64,000 bases of DNA from Paenarthrobacter nitroguajacolicus (GCF_007786235.1 NZ_VNFK01000001.1:1-64000); one strand, 5' to 3'. Shown: positions 26,590 to 35,501, counted from the stretch's first letter. Program-made: numbers and translations. The notes: generated by a model from the letters alone, not told the origin.

Positions 26590-29322
26590 TCATAGGAGCC
26601 CATTGAGCTCGCCTCGAGACGAAACACCCAGCTTGGTGAACACCTGGTACAGATGGCCCTCCACAGTTCGCACAGACACCCCAATATCCATCGCGATTTC
26701 ACGATTGCTGACACCCTTCCCCGCGAGTTTAGCAATTTGGCGTTCCCGCTCGGTCAATACCGGCGCATCGCTGCGTGGTTGGATGGGCAACGCCGAGACC
26801 GAATGCTCCAGCCGCTCCAGCCTGAGCTGGGCTGTCCTGGCCGCCGTGGTCTCGCCGGCGTCCCGGGCAAAGTCCAGTGCCATTGCCACGCACCTGGCTT
26901 CAACCACCAGCAGGTCCAGGGCCGCTGCAGCATCAGCGGCGGCCAGCAGAGACCGGGAGCTCTTGTTCCGTGCGCCGCGCGCGAGGTTGCCTGAAATCTC
27001 GGCGAGTTGCCCTTGGCGATGGCCGGCGATCTCTTCCAGCAGCCGGTATTCCTCATCCGTCCCTTCCACGGTGGCCCCGAAGAGGCAAATCCCCGCGGTG
27101 GTGAAACGCTGCTTGTCCATGTCGCTGCGGACCCGGACCATGAGTCGCTGCTTCACTTCCCGATCGCCCATCCACCGTCCGGCCATCTCAGCACAGAACT
27201 CGGCAACGGATTCGGAGAAATACGTACCCACTCCCCTGCAGGTCCGGTAGAGGTCCAGATACCGGCCTGCCTCAACGGCATTGCCCAATTGGGCGTAGGC
27301 GAAGGCGGTAGCGGCGTAGGCAACCTTGTTCATGTTCATGGCCGGACGCAATTCGAGCTGCGCAACGGCCGACCGCAGGGGTTCAAGTGCGCTGGCTGGT
27401 TTGCCGGCGTAGGCGTAGGCCAGCCCTATACCCAGTTCAGTCAGCGCGCCCCGGTACTGCAAGCGTGATGACCTCGAGGGCGTACGGCGCATGAGTTCGA
27501 TGCATTTCCGCCATTGTCCCGACAACAACAGGACCAGGAAAGCATGCCTGGCGAAGGCTTCCTCCATCTGCGCCGGCCGGTCCGCATCCCCCAAGTGCCG
27601 CGAAACTGTCCGCGCAAGCTGTTGCGCCTCAAGCTCCCTGCCCAAAATGCAGCGGGCCTCCATCAGGAAGAAAGAGGACCTGAGCCAGTGCTCGCGGTCC
27701 TCGGTCGGGTCCTTGGTCACTTCCTCTTCCAAGGCGTCGATCATGGAGGCGTACTCGCCCATGTAGGTGTTGTACTCATAGCTGCAAAGAAGGAGACGAT
27801 TGCGTGCCTTGGTCATCGTCTCTGCCGGGTGGGCCCCGTCCATGGCGTCGAGCACCTCCAGTCCGTCGGAGATCACTCCCGGCACCATGGCCGACCGGCC
27901 GTCTATCCACGTCATGGCCTGGCATTTTGCCGCAGTGACTTCGGCGAACTCCATCGGGTCCAAGGAGGCCATCTGCGGCTCGGACACCTCGTCCAACGCC
28001 TGCGCGGCGTGCAGCGGCAAGTCAAGCATGAGGTAGGCGGCGGCCTTCAGGCGCTGCCCGGGTACCCATTCGCCGTCTTTCTGATCCAGGGACTGCGTGC
28101 ACTGAATGGCGAAAGTGGGGTCATAGTCATCCAACGCCGCACGACCGGCCGCGAGTGCATGGGCAGGCGACGGCGTGGGCTCGTCCTCCGAGGCATGCAT
28201 CCATGCTGCATAGCTCAGCAGGTCCTGCGGAGCCAGGGCATCCAACTCCGGCTCATCGGGTCCGTGCAGCATCAGCCGTAATTCCCGCATGCGGCGGGTG
28301 CTCAGCCAGCCCCGGACTACCTCCCCAACGTAGGGGTCCCGGAGCGAGACCCAGTGATCCCCGCACCGATCAACGGTGAGCAGCGCCGATTCTTCCATGT
28401 CCACCAGAACCTCGGTGCCAAAGATGGCCGCGAGCTCCGTGAGGGTGGCCCGCTGCGCGCACGCCAGGATTTCGACGACGGTCCTGTTGGCCTGCGGCTC
28501 CCGCGCCAAACGGGAACGGACGAAGTCCTCCACCACCGTGGCGCCCTCAAGTTTGATCCGGTCCCGAAGTGTCCAGACGGAGTCGTTCAGGACCAGGTTG
28601 CCCGAATGCCTCAGCTCCTCAAGAAGAGCGTGCAGGAGCATGGGGTTGCCGCCGACGGCCGAGTGCAGTGAACCCACCAGCGTTGACGAGACGTAGTGGC
28701 CGAGGACCGAGCCAAGTACTTGCTTGGTCTGTTCCTCGCTGAGGGTATTAAGGTGGACCTCGCCGAGTTCCCCTTCAAGGACCAGCCGGTGGAAATCGGC
28801 GGGGAGGTCGCTGGCACGCTGGACAGTAGCTACCACCTTCGCGGTGCCTGTGGCCATGAGGTTCAACAGTACGCCGGTGCTCATGGGGTCCATGCCGCCG
28901 GCGTTGTCTACGATGAACACCGTCTCCCGGCCCGCGGCTTCAGTCCTGATCAGACTGGTGACGGCGTGCAGGATGTTGGTGGGCGAACTGACTGCCTCGG
29001 ACGGCAAGCGGGCCAACAGGAACCCAAGGCATCCGTAGGGGGTTTGACCACCGGCTACAGTATTGCGCAGTTGCAGGCTGTGCACTTTGGGACCAAGCGA
29101 CGACACCACGGCACGCGCCAAGCCGGATTTGCCGATCCCCCGTTCGCCGGTAAGGACTACTCCGTAGGACTCCGGCGACTCCAGGTACTTGCCCGCTTTG
29201 GACAGATCATGGCTCCGGGCCAGAAGCGACCACGTTTGCCGATCTGTTGGGCCGCCCACAAGATCAGGAGCCGCAGCCCTCGCTGCGCCTCCACCGCTCC
29301 TGTTTAGCAACTCCGCCGACAT
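26590..29322 (-). CDS. LuxR-family LAL regulator (ATPase plus C-terminal HTH)
   Basis: A 910-residue paralogue of the two adjacent LAL proteins. It has Walker A in TGERGIGKSGLARAV, an acidic strand ETVFIVDNAGGMD in the Walker B position, a long helical middle, and a C-terminal LuxR helix-turn-helix (LTERERQIAKLAGKGVSNRE and VSVRTVEGHLYQVF). AAGG precedes the second ATG at 29322 by 6 bp; the ATG at 29328 directly abuts it and is less likely. It is first in the three-gene regulator cluster and follows pth on the same strand, with 142 bp between. Confidence 0.88.
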   Translation of the reverse strand: MSAELLNRSGGGAARAAAPDLVGGPTDRQTWSLLARSHDLSKAGKYLESPESYGVVLTGERGIGKSGLARAVVSSLGPKVHSLQLRNTVAGGQTPYGCLGFLLARLPSEAVSSPTNILHAVTSLIRTEAAGRETVFIVDNAGGMDPMSTGVLLNLMATGTAKVVATVQRASDLPADFHRLVLEGELGEVHLNTLSEEQTKQVLGSVLGHYVSSTLVGSLHSAVGGNPMLLHALLEELRHSGNLVLNDSVWTLRDRIKLEGATVVEDFVRSRLAREPQANRTVVEILACAQRATLTELAAIFGTEVLVDMEESALLTVDRCGDHWVSLRDPYVGEVVRGWLSTRRMRELRLMLHGPDEPELDALAPQDLLSYAAWMHASEDEPTPSPAHALAAGRAALDDYDPTFAIQCTQSLDQKDGEWVPGQRLKAAAYLMLDLPLHAAQALDEVSEPQMASLDPMEFAEVTAAKCQAMTWIDGRSAMVPGVISDGLEVLDAMDGAHPAETMTKARNRLLLCSYEYNTYMGEYASMIDALEEEVTKDPTEDREHWLRSSFFLMEARCILGRELEAQQLARTVSRHLGDADRPAQMEEAFARHAFLVLLLSGQWRKCIELMRRTPSRSSRLQYRGALTELGIGLAYAYAGKPASALEPLRSAVAQLELRPAMNMNKVAYAATAFAYAQLGNAVEAGRYLDLYRTCRGVGTYFSESVAEFCAEMAGRWMGDREVKQRLMVRVRSDMDKQRFTTAGICLFGATVEGTDEEYRLLEEIAGHRQGQLAEISGNLARGARNKSSRSLLAAADAAAALDLLVVEARCVAMALDFARDAGETTAARTAQLRLERLEHSVSALPIQPRSDAPVLTERERQIAKLAGKGVSNREIAMDIGVSVRTVEGHLYQVFTKLGVSSRGELNGLL

Positions 29323-29464
29323 CTGCATCCTTAGCTACACATCCGCGACAGTCCCCCACCGCTTACCCTGCGTACCATGCACACTACCGTCGGGCGCCCA
29401 CACTTTGTAGGCCTTAGGGTCCTCGGGACCGTCAGGCTTTGATCAGGCTTTCCTCAAGATTTGC

Positions 29465-30049
29465 TCAAGCTTTGGCGGGGTGGTGTTTCTGCTGCGCGGC
29501 CAGCAGGCCCTGTGCCATCAACAGTTCCACGGCGTCGGCCGCCTCATCCAGGAGGAAGGGCAGCTCCTTCTTCTCCGCTGCAGCGAAATCCCGGAGGACG
29601 TAGTCCGCGGTCTCCATGCGTCCCGGAGGCCGTCCGACTCCCACCCGAACGCGCAGGTAATCCTTGGTGGCAAGTGCTTTGGAGATGTCCCGCAGGCCGT
29701 TGTGCCCGCCTTCGCCGCCGCCGATTTTTAGCTTGACTGTGTTAAATGGGATGTCGATCTCGTCGTGGACAGCGATCACGTGATCCGGGGCAATATCGAA
29801 GAACTTGCACAGGCCTGCAACGGGACCACCCGAGACGTTCATGTACGTCATGGGCTTGGCCAGCACCACACGGGGACCCCCAATGCCCAGGCGGCCCTCC
29901 ACCACTTGGGCGCGTGCTTTATGGACCTTGAATTTGCCGCCCATGCGGGAGGCCAACTCATCCAGCACCATCTGGCCCACATTGTGGCGGTTGTTGCTGT
30001 ATTCATTGCCGGGGTTGCCAAGGCCGACGATCAGCCAGCTGTCAGTCAT
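29465..30049 (-). CDS. pth: Peptidyl-tRNA hydrolase
   Basis: A 194-residue enzyme that recycles peptidyl-tRNA released from stalled ribosomes. The signature motifs are all present: [13 protein letters not shown], the catalytic histidine in NRHNVG, the PMTYMN segment, VHDEIDIP, and [11 protein letters not shown]. The length is normal. rplY lies upstream on the same strand, a common pairing in actinobacteria, but a hairpin terminator between them suggests at least partly separate transcripts. Confidence 0.95.
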   Translation of the reverse strand: MTDSWLIVGLGNPGNEYSNNRHNVGQMVLDELASRMGGKFKVHKARAQVVEGRLGIGGPRVVLAKPMTYMNVSGGPVAGLCKFFDIAPDHVIAVHDEIDIPFNTVKLKIGGGEGGHNGLRDISKALATKDYLRVRVGVGRPPGRMETADYVLRDFAAAEKKELPFLLDEAADAVELLMAQGLLAAQQKHHPAKA

Positions 30050-30109
30050 GGTCTCATCCTAGGGAGGCTTCGTTGATCCAACGGGGACTTTGAGGCTGGG
30101 GCAAAGGAA

Positions 30110-30142
30110 AGTGGCCGGGACCCAGAAAGGGACCCGGCCACT
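30110..30142 (-). terminator. Stem-loop terminator after rplY
   Basis: A perfect 10-bp stem, AGTGGCCGGG (30110-30119) with its complement (30133-30142), has a 13-base loop that can extend the pairing with CCC/GGG. It lies 31 bp after the rplY stop; the following minus-strand sequence is TTCCTTTGC. Confidence 0.65.
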
Positions 30143-30172
30143 CAACGGCGTCAGCCTCAAGCAATCAAAAGA

Positions 30173-30748
30173 TTACTCGGCAGCTGCTTCCGTGGTCTCT
30201 TCTTCTTCAGCGCCGGCCTCTTCAGCGATGCGGACAACCAGGGTGTCGCCTTCGGTGAGCAGGGTGGAACCCTTCGGCAGCTCGAGGTCGGAAGCGTGGA
30301 TGCTCTCGCCGGCCTTGCGGCCTTCGATGTTGACCTCGACGGCGGTGGGCACGTGGGTTGCCTCGGCTTCGAGGGAAACCGTGGTGGCTTCGAGGCTGGC
30401 AACAGCACCCGGAGCAACTTCACCGGAAACGTGGATGGCGATGTCGACGGTAACCTTCTCGCCGGCCTTCACGGTCTGGAGGTCAACGTGCTCGATGATC
30501 TGCTTTACGGGATCGCGCTGGATGTCCTTGACGAGCGTCAGGTGCTGCTCGCCGTCGACGTCAATGGCGAGCAGGGCGTTGGAAACGCGAACTGCCAGCG
30601 TGGTGGCGCGGCCCGGCAGGTTGATGTGGATCGGCTCTGCGCCGTGGCCGTAGATGACAGCCGGGATCTGGCCGGCCATGCGTGCGCGACGGGCGAAACC
30701 CTTGCCGAATTCGGTGCGCAGTTCTGCGGTGAGCTTCTGCTCAGACAT
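30173..30748 (-). CDS. rplY: 50S ribosomal protein L25 (Ctc-type)
   Basis: A 191-residue 5S rRNA-binding protein of the long L25/TL5/Ctc class: an N-terminal L25 domain (EQKLTAELRTEFGKGFARRA, residues 3-22) and a C-terminal beta domain. The tail is highly acidic (AEEAGAEEEETTEAAAE). AAGGAG precedes the ATG. It is followed by a hairpin and pth. Confidence 0.94.
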   Translation of the reverse strand: MSEQKLTAELRTEFGKGFARRARMAGQIPAVIYGHGAEPIHINLPGRATTLAVRVSNALLAIDVDGEQHLTLVKDIQRDPVKQIIEHVDLQTVKAGEKVTVDIAIHVSGEVAPGAVASLEATTVSLEAEATHVPTAVEVNIEGRKAGESIHASDLELPKGSTLLTEGDTLVVRIAEEAGAEEEETTEAAAE

Positions 30749-31069
30749 GTGTACTCCTTGATTACTGTGGCACCCGGAGAAGTCCGGGCTGGTCTATCAG
30801 CAAGGGCGGAGGTCTGGAGACCTTCTACGCCCGGCTGAGGGCGGCCGCTAAGCAACCGTTCCGCCTGTGTTGAAGGAGATGCAGACCCAGTCGATAACGG
30901 AGACCCGCAACCCTGGTCCACTGATGCGGACCGGATGTGCTCTCCCTCGCCAAGGTATCCCCAAGAGTTTAGCAGCGGAACGTCCGCTTTCTGAAAACGG
31001 GCATGAAAAAACGGGCCACCCGCACGCCCGGAGGCGACGGATGGCCCGTTCCGCTTCAGTAGTCCGAGG
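30749..31069. other. 321-bp intergenic region between prs and rplY
   Basis: This region holds the prs terminator at its right end (31005-31050) and presumably the rplY promoter. I see no gene in it; frames on both strands lack ribosome binding sites and recognisable products. A CCGGAGAAGTCCGG stem is visible at 30774-30787. Confidence 0.5.
31005..31050 (-). terminator. Rho-independent terminator of the glmU-prs operon
   Basis: On the minus strand AACGGGCCA (31050-31042) pairs with TGGCCCGTT (31018-31010), and the stem is followed directly by a run of six T. It is 20 bp after the prs stop. Confidence 0.88.
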
Positions 31070-32050
31070 CTAAGCTTTGCCGTCGAACAAGCTGGTGACC
31101 GAACCGTCGTCGAACACTTCACGGATGGCGCGGGCGATCAGCGGCGCGATCGACAACACCGTCAGTGACGGGAAGCGCTTCTCGGCCGGGATCGGCAGGG
31201 TATTGGTGACCACAACTTCGCGGGCACCCGAATCGGCGAGGCGCTGGGCTGCGGGATCGGAGAAGACGGCGTGCGTGCAGGCAATGATGACGTCCTTGGC
31301 ACCAGCGTTCTTCAGCACCTGGACGGCGCCGGAGATGGTTCCACCGGTATCGATCATGTCGTCGATCAGAACACACGTGCGGCCTTCAACCTGGCCCACG
31401 ACCGTCTTGGAGACAGCCTGGTTGGGCACGGTGAGGTCGCGGCTCTTGTGCACGAACGCCAGCGGGGCACCGCCCAGGCGCTCAGCCCACTGCTCGGCAA
31501 CCCGGACACGTCCGGTGTCAGGGGAAACCACCGTGATGTTGTCGGCTTCAACCTTGGTGCGGATGTAGTCGGCCAGCAGCGGGATAGCCATCAAGTGGTC
31601 AACCGGGCCATCGAAGAAGCCCTGGATCTGCGAGGTGTGGAGGTCCACGGACATGATGCGGTCCGCGCCGGCCGTCTTGTAGAGGTCCGCGACGAGGCGG
31701 GCGGAGATCGGCTCGCGGCCACGGCCCTTCTTGTCCTGGCGGGAGTACGGGTAGAACGGGGAAACAACCGTGATCCTCTTGGCAGAGGCGCGCTTGAGCG
31801 AGTCGATCATGATCAACTGCTCCATGAGCCAGTTATTCAGCGGGGCCGGGTGGGCTTGGATGACGAAGGCATCGGTGCCTCGCACGCTCTCGGCCGAACG
31901 GACATAGATTTCCCCATTGGCGAAGTCGTAGGCGTCGATGGGCAGGAGCTCGGTCTCCAGCTCCTTCGCGATTTCCTGCGCCAGCTCCGGATGCGCCCGT
32001 CCGGCGGCGAGAATCAACTTCTTCTCTCCGTGTGCGGTAATTTCGCTCAT
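31070..32050 (-). CDS. prs: Ribose-phosphate pyrophosphokinase
   Basis: PRPP synthase makes 5-phosphoribosyl 1-diphosphate from ribose 5-phosphate and ATP for nucleotide, His and Trp synthesis. The 326-residue protein has DLHTSQIQGFFDGP, the RQDKKGRGREPISARL loop, and the PRPP-binding motif CVLIDDMIDTGGT. A longer frame to 32377 would run back through glmU, so the ATG at 32050, two bases after the glmU stop and with GAGGG upstream, is chosen. It is coupled to glmU and ends with a strong terminator. Confidence 0.96.
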   Translation of the reverse strand: MSEITAHGEKKLILAAGRAHPELAQEIAKELETELLPIDAYDFANGEIYVRSAESVRGTDAFVIQAHPAPLNNWLMEQLIMIDSLKRASAKRITVVSPFYPYSRQDKKGRGREPISARLVADLYKTAGADRIMSVDLHTSQIQGFFDGPVDHLMAIPLLADYIRTKVEADNITVVSPDTGRVRVAEQWAERLGGAPLAFVHKSRDLTVPNQAVSKTVVGQVEGRTCVLIDDMIDTGGTISGAVQVLKNAGAKDVIIACTHAVFSDPAAQRLADSGAREVVVTNTLPIPAEKRFPSLTVLSIAPLIARAIREVFDDGSVTSLFDGKA

Positions 32051-32052
32051 GC

Positions 32053-33546
32053 CTATTTGCCCTCTTCTGTGGTTGCCGGGGATTGTGAGGATGTGGAGGC
32101 GGAGGCCAGTTCCTGTGCGGCCTCGGCCAGCTTCGCCGAAGCGGTGCCCGGGCGGTTGGCCGTAACCCAACTTTCGACGTTCCGCTGCGCGGCCAGGCTG
32201 AGGGCGAGGGCACCTGCGGGAACATCCTTGCGGATGACGGCCCCGGCACCGCTGTAAGCGCCGTCGCCCACGGTGACGGGAGCCACGAAGACCGTGTTGG
32301 AACCGGTGCGGACGCCTGAGCCGATCACCGTACGGTGCTTCTTCTCGCCGTCGTAGTTCGCTGTGATGTTGCCGCAACCAATATTGGTGTCCTCACCGAT
32401 TTCGGCGTCACCGGCATAGCCCAGGTGGGAGAGCTTGGAACCGCGGCCGATGGTGACGTTCTTGGTCTCGTAGAACGCGCCGATCTTGCCGGTCTCGCCC
32501 AGCACAGTGCCCGGGCGGAGGTACGTGAAGGGGCCGACGCTCGCCTTGGCACCAATCGTGGAACCGGAACCGTGGGTGCGGGTCACCTTGGCGCCCTCGC
32601 CCACGTTGACGTCGGTCAGCGTGGTGTCCGGACCCACGACGGCGTCGCGCGCCACCGTGGTTGAACCGTGCAGTTGGGTGTTGGGCAGCAAACGGACATC
32701 TTCGTCAAGGGTGACGGTGGAGTCGATCCAGGTGGTGGAAGGGTCCACCACGGTCACACCGGCACGCATCCAGGATTCGATGATGCGCCGGTTGTGTTCG
32801 GCGCCGAGGGCCGACAACTGGATGCGGTCGTTGGCGCCTTCAACCTGCCAGCGGTCTTCAGTCACGACGGCGGCAACCCGGCCGGCAGCGTCGCGCGCCA
32901 ATCCGAGGACGTCCGTCAGGTACATCTCACCCTGGGCGTTATCGGTGGTCACCTTCGCCAGCGCGGTCCGGAGCACCGCAGCGTCGAAGGCGTAAATGCC
33001 GGAGTTGACCTCGCGGATGGTTCGCTCAGCCTCGCTCGCGTCCTTGTGCTCGCGGATGCCCGTGACGGTGCCGTCTTCGGCGCGGAGAATCCGGCCATAT
33101 CCGGTGGCGTCATCCAGGACGGCGGTGAGCACCGTGACGGCGTTGCCCTCAGCCTCGTGGGTGGTGACGAGCTCGAGGAGCAGATCGCCCGTCAGCAGCG
33201 GGACATCGCCGTACGTAACAACCACGGTGCCGGAAAGTTCCGCGCCGGCGTCCAACGCGTTGAGGGCGACCTGGACCGCACGCCCGGTGCCGGGGACCTC
33301 GTCCTGGTCAACGATCAGTGCTTCCGGGTCCAGGGCCGTGACATGCTCGGCCACCCGGTCGCGCTCGTGGCGGACAACCAGAGCCAGCTTCAACGGATTG
33401 ATGGACCGGGCTGCGAGGAGAGCGTGGCCCACCATGGAGCGTCCGCCGATTTCGTGGAGAATCTTGGGGGTCCGGGACTTCATGCGCGTTCCAGCGCCTG
33501 CAGCCAAAACAATGACCGCTGCGGGACCGGTGGATTCGGGGCTCAC
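32053..33546 (-). CDS. glmU: Bifunctional GlcN-1-P acetyltransferase / GlcNAc-1-P uridyltransferase
   Basis: A 497-residue cytosolic enzyme that makes UDP-GlcNAc, the precursor of peptidoglycan. The N-terminal nucleotidyltransferase has LAAGAGTRMKSRTPKILHEI, and the C-terminal left-handed beta-helix has the hexapeptide pattern, for example NIGCGNITANYDGEKKH. I take the GTG at 33546, which has AAGGAG at good spacing; the frame extends upstream to 33603 with a weaker TTG-type start. prs follows two bases after the stop. tRNA-Gln lies just upstream on the same strand and may share the transcript. Confidence 0.95.
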   Translation of the reverse strand: MSPESTGPAAVIVLAAGAGTRMKSRTPKILHEIGGRSMVGHALLAARSINPLKLALVVRHERDRVAEHVTALDPEALIVDQDEVPGTGRAVQVALNALDAGAELSGTVVVTYGDVPLLTGDLLLELVTTHEAEGNAVTVLTAVLDDATGYGRILRAEDGTVTGIREHKDASEAERTIREVNSGIYAFDAAVLRTALAKVTTDNAQGEMYLTDVLGLARDAAGRVAAVVTEDRWQVEGANDRIQLSALGAEHNRRIIESWMRAGVTVVDPSTTWIDSTVTLDEDVRLLPNTQLHGSTTVARDAVVGPDTTLTDVNVGEGAKVTRTHGSGSTIGAKASVGPFTYLRPGTVLGETGKIGAFYETKNVTIGRGSKLSHLGYAGDAEIGEDTNIGCGNITANYDGEKKHRTVIGSGVRTGSNTVFVAPVTVGDGAYSGAGAVIRKDVPAGALALSLAAQRNVESWVTANRPGTASAKLAEAAQELASASTSSQSPATTEEGK

Positions 33547-33669
33547 GTACTGGCTCTCCTTGCTCGGTATGTCCCGGGTAACCCGGCTTCGGAATACTGC
33601 CATCCATCAATGGACCCAGGGACCGTTTCAACCGTTGCCAGGTACAGAGTGGAGCGCATTTTCCGACCG

Positions 33670-33741
33670 TTCCGCCCATAGGATTCGAACCTATACTCCA
33701 CGGCTCCAAAGGCCGGGGTGCTGCCATTACACCAGAGCGGA
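33670..33741 (-). tRNA. tRNA-Gln (anticodon TTG)
   Basis: On the minus strand the sequence folds as a 72-nt cloverleaf. The acceptor stem TCCGCTC pairs with GGGCGGA, followed by discriminator A. The D arm contains TGGTGTAATGGCAGCA, and the anticodon loop CTTTGGA gives TTG. The T arm contains GGTTCGAATCC. CCA is not encoded. The position just upstream of glmU-prs is usual for this group. Confidence 0.95.
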
Positions 33742-33931
33742 CCGTGCATGATTCACACCCCCAGACGGCAGGGCCTGAAGGTTTCCCGGGTCACCGGGAT
33801 GCACACACAAGAATCTAGTTTGCCATGACCATTGCGTGCTTCGCGACTTGACCACCCGCAACCAGTCCCCCGACGCACCACAGCCCCCATCCAACACCCG
33901 CTCCTGCGGCCACCTGGGGCATGATGGTCAT

Positions 33932-34618
33932 GTGAGCAAGCGCACTGAATTCCTCCGCACGGCGGCCATCATCAACCCCGTCGAGCACGCTCCCACGGCT
34001 CCGGCAGCTCGAGTCAGGATGACCGGGCAGCAACGAAAATCACAGCTCATCGGCATTGGCCGTGCACTCTTTGCAGCGCGGGGTTTGGATGGCACCACCA
34101 TCGAGGAAATCGCCGCCGCTGCCGGGGTTTCCAAGCCTGTGATCTATGAACACTTCGGCTCCAAGGAAGGGCTGTACCGGCAGGTCGTGGAGACCGAATT
34201 CCGGATCCTCCTGGACTCCATCACCGAGGCACTCAGCACCGAGGCCAAGCCCCGCGTCCTGGTTGAACGCGCCGCCTTGGCACTCCTCGGCTACATCGAA
34301 GACCGGACCGATGGCTTCCGGATCCTCATGCGGGACGCCCCGCCCTCACAGCCCGAAGGCGCCTTCTCGACGCTGCTCTCGCACGTCACTGCCCGGGTGG
34401 AACACCTGCTCTCCGACGAGTTCGCGCGCCGGGGCTTCAGCGCTGCAGACGGTGCCATGTACGCACAGATGCTCGTCGGAATGGTGGCGATGACAGGCCA
34501 ATGGTGGCTCGACAGCCGCCAGCCGGACAAGAGGGCCGTTGCCGCCCACCTGGTGAATCTGGCGTGGAACGGGCTGACCGGGTTGCAAAAGGAGCCCGAA
34601 CTCCGCTCCGACAGCTAA
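33932..34618 (+). CDS. TetR/AcrR family transcriptional regulator
   Basis: A 228-residue repressor-type protein. The N-terminal helix-turn-helix is visible in TTIEEIAAAAGVSKPVIYEH followed by FGSKEGLYRQVV. The C-terminal ligand domain has no assignable effector. I take the GTG at 33932 (VSKRTEFLRTAAIINP); a shorter start at the ATG of MTGQQRKSQL and a longer frame from 33836 are possible. A five-copy tandem repeat array begins 16 bp after its stop. It is divergent from tRNA-Gln. Confidence 0.85.
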   Translation: MSKRTEFLRTAAIINPVEHAPTAPAARVRMTGQQRKSQLIGIGRALFAARGLDGTTIEEIAAAAGVSKPVIYEHFGSKEGLYRQVVETEFRILLDSITEALSTEAKPRVLVERAALALLGYIEDRTDGFRILMRDAPPSQPEGAFSTLLSHVTARVEHLLSDEFARRGFSAADGAMYAQMLVGMVAMTGQWWLDSRQPDKRAVAAHLVNLAWNGLTGLQKEPELRSDS

Positions 34619-34633
34619 TCCCCGGGTGACAAC

Positions 34634-34793
34634 CAACGCTCGCTCACATCCCTAACGCACCCACCCAACGCTCGCTCACATCCCACCCCCACCCACCCAA
34701 CGCTCGCTCACATCCCTAACGCACCCACCCAACGCTCGCTCACATCCCTAACGCACCCACCCAACGCTCGCTCACATCCCTAACGCACCGGTC
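34634..34793. repeat. Tandem array 1: five 32-bp units
   Basis: The 19-mer CAACGCTCGCTCACATCCC starts at 34634, 34666, 34698, 34730 and 34762, an exact 32-bp period. The rest of the unit is TAACGCACCCACC; the second unit has a variant C-rich filler. On the minus strand the core reads GGGATGTGAGCGAGCG, which matches the core of array 2 (35220-35459) at 15 of 16 bases with its copy 3. Confidence 0.95.
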
Positions 34794-34811
34794 AGTTTGT
34801 ATGCTTTGCTC

Positions 34812-35228
34812 ATGACGGCGCCCCAGATCTACATCAGTTTTCCCGGCACAGCTCGCGATGCTCTTGGCTTTTACGCAGAAGTCTTCGGAGGCGAACTTTC
34901 ACTGCATTCGTACCGGGACTTCGGACGTACCGATGGGCCTCCCGAGGCCATCGCCCATGGAGTCCTCAGCGGAATCGTCTCCTTGGGTGGATCGGATGCC
35001 GCGGATGGCGAAGAGGCCGTCAAGATCGAAGGCGCCATGCTCTCGTTGCTGGGAGCAGCCGAACCCGCAGTCCTCCACGAATGGTTCGACAAGCTCGCAG
35101 TCGACGGTCGAATTCTGGACCCGCTTGAGCCGAAGCCATGGGGTGCGTCAGACGGCCAAGTAGTCGATCGCCACGGATTGCGTTGGCTCATCGGCTACGA
35201 GCCGGCGTCGTCAACCGAAGGGATGTGA
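34812..35228 (+). CDS. VOC superfamily (PhnB/glyoxalase-like) protein
   Basis: A 138-residue protein of the vicinal oxygen chelate fold, closest in pattern to PhnB/YjdN-type proteins: YISFPGTARDALGFYAEVFGG at the N-terminus (first paired motif) and DPLEPKPWGASDGQVVDRHG near the C-terminus. Substrate and metal are unknown. I take the ATG at 34812 (MTAPQ); the frame is also open from 34797. Its last residues (STEGM) and stop codon are encoded by the first copy of array 2, and array 1 ends about 20 bp before the start. It is therefore boxed between two inverted repeat arrays. Confidence 0.82.
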   Translation: MTAPQIYISFPGTARDALGFYAEVFGGELSLHSYRDFGRTDGPPEAIAHGVLSGIVSLGGSDAADGEEAVKIEGAMLSLLGAAEPAVLHEWFDKLAVDGRILDPLEPKPWGASDGQVVDRHGLRWLIGYEPASSTEGM

Positions 35229-35459
35229 GAGAGGGACCCCCAAAAACCGACGGGACGTGAGAGAGCGACCCCCAAAAACCGAAGGGATGTGAGAGAGCGA
35301 CCCCCAAAAACCGACGGGACGTGAGAGAGCGACCCCCAAAAACCGACGGGACGTGAGAGAGCGACCCCCAAAAACCGACGGGACGTGAGAGAGCGACCCC
35401 CAAAAACCGACGGGACGTGAGAGAGCGACCCCCAAAAACCGACGGGACGTGAGAGAGCG
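35220..35459. repeat. Tandem array 2: eight 32-bp units
   Basis: The core GGGACGTGAGAGAGCG, or GGGATGTGAGAGAGSG in copies 1 and 3, starts at 35220, 35252, 35284, 35316, 35348, 35380, 35412 and 35444, an exact 32-bp period. The filler ACCCCCAAAAACCGAC is identical in most copies; the eighth copy ends after the core. The array runs opposite in orientation to array 1 and fills the space between the convergent VOC and ABC-F genes. Confidence 0.96.
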
Positions 35460-35501
35460 TCGGGAACCGGGGGTCGCGGAGCGGCGCTGGCAGCCCCTAC
35501 C

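Noticed and set aside
29418-29430. Terminator after pth
   Set aside because: GGTCC/GGACC with a 3-base loop is short and lacks a T tract, so evidence is too weak.
31070-32377. Extended prs reading frame of 435 codons
   Set aside because: The extra N-terminus would be encoded inside glmU in another frame; the ATG at 32050 gives the family's normal length.
35220-35459. CRISPR array
   Set aside because: The fillers between cores are identical rather than unique spacers, no cas genes are near, and the 32-bp unit is a simple tandem repeat. The same holds for the array at 34634-34793.
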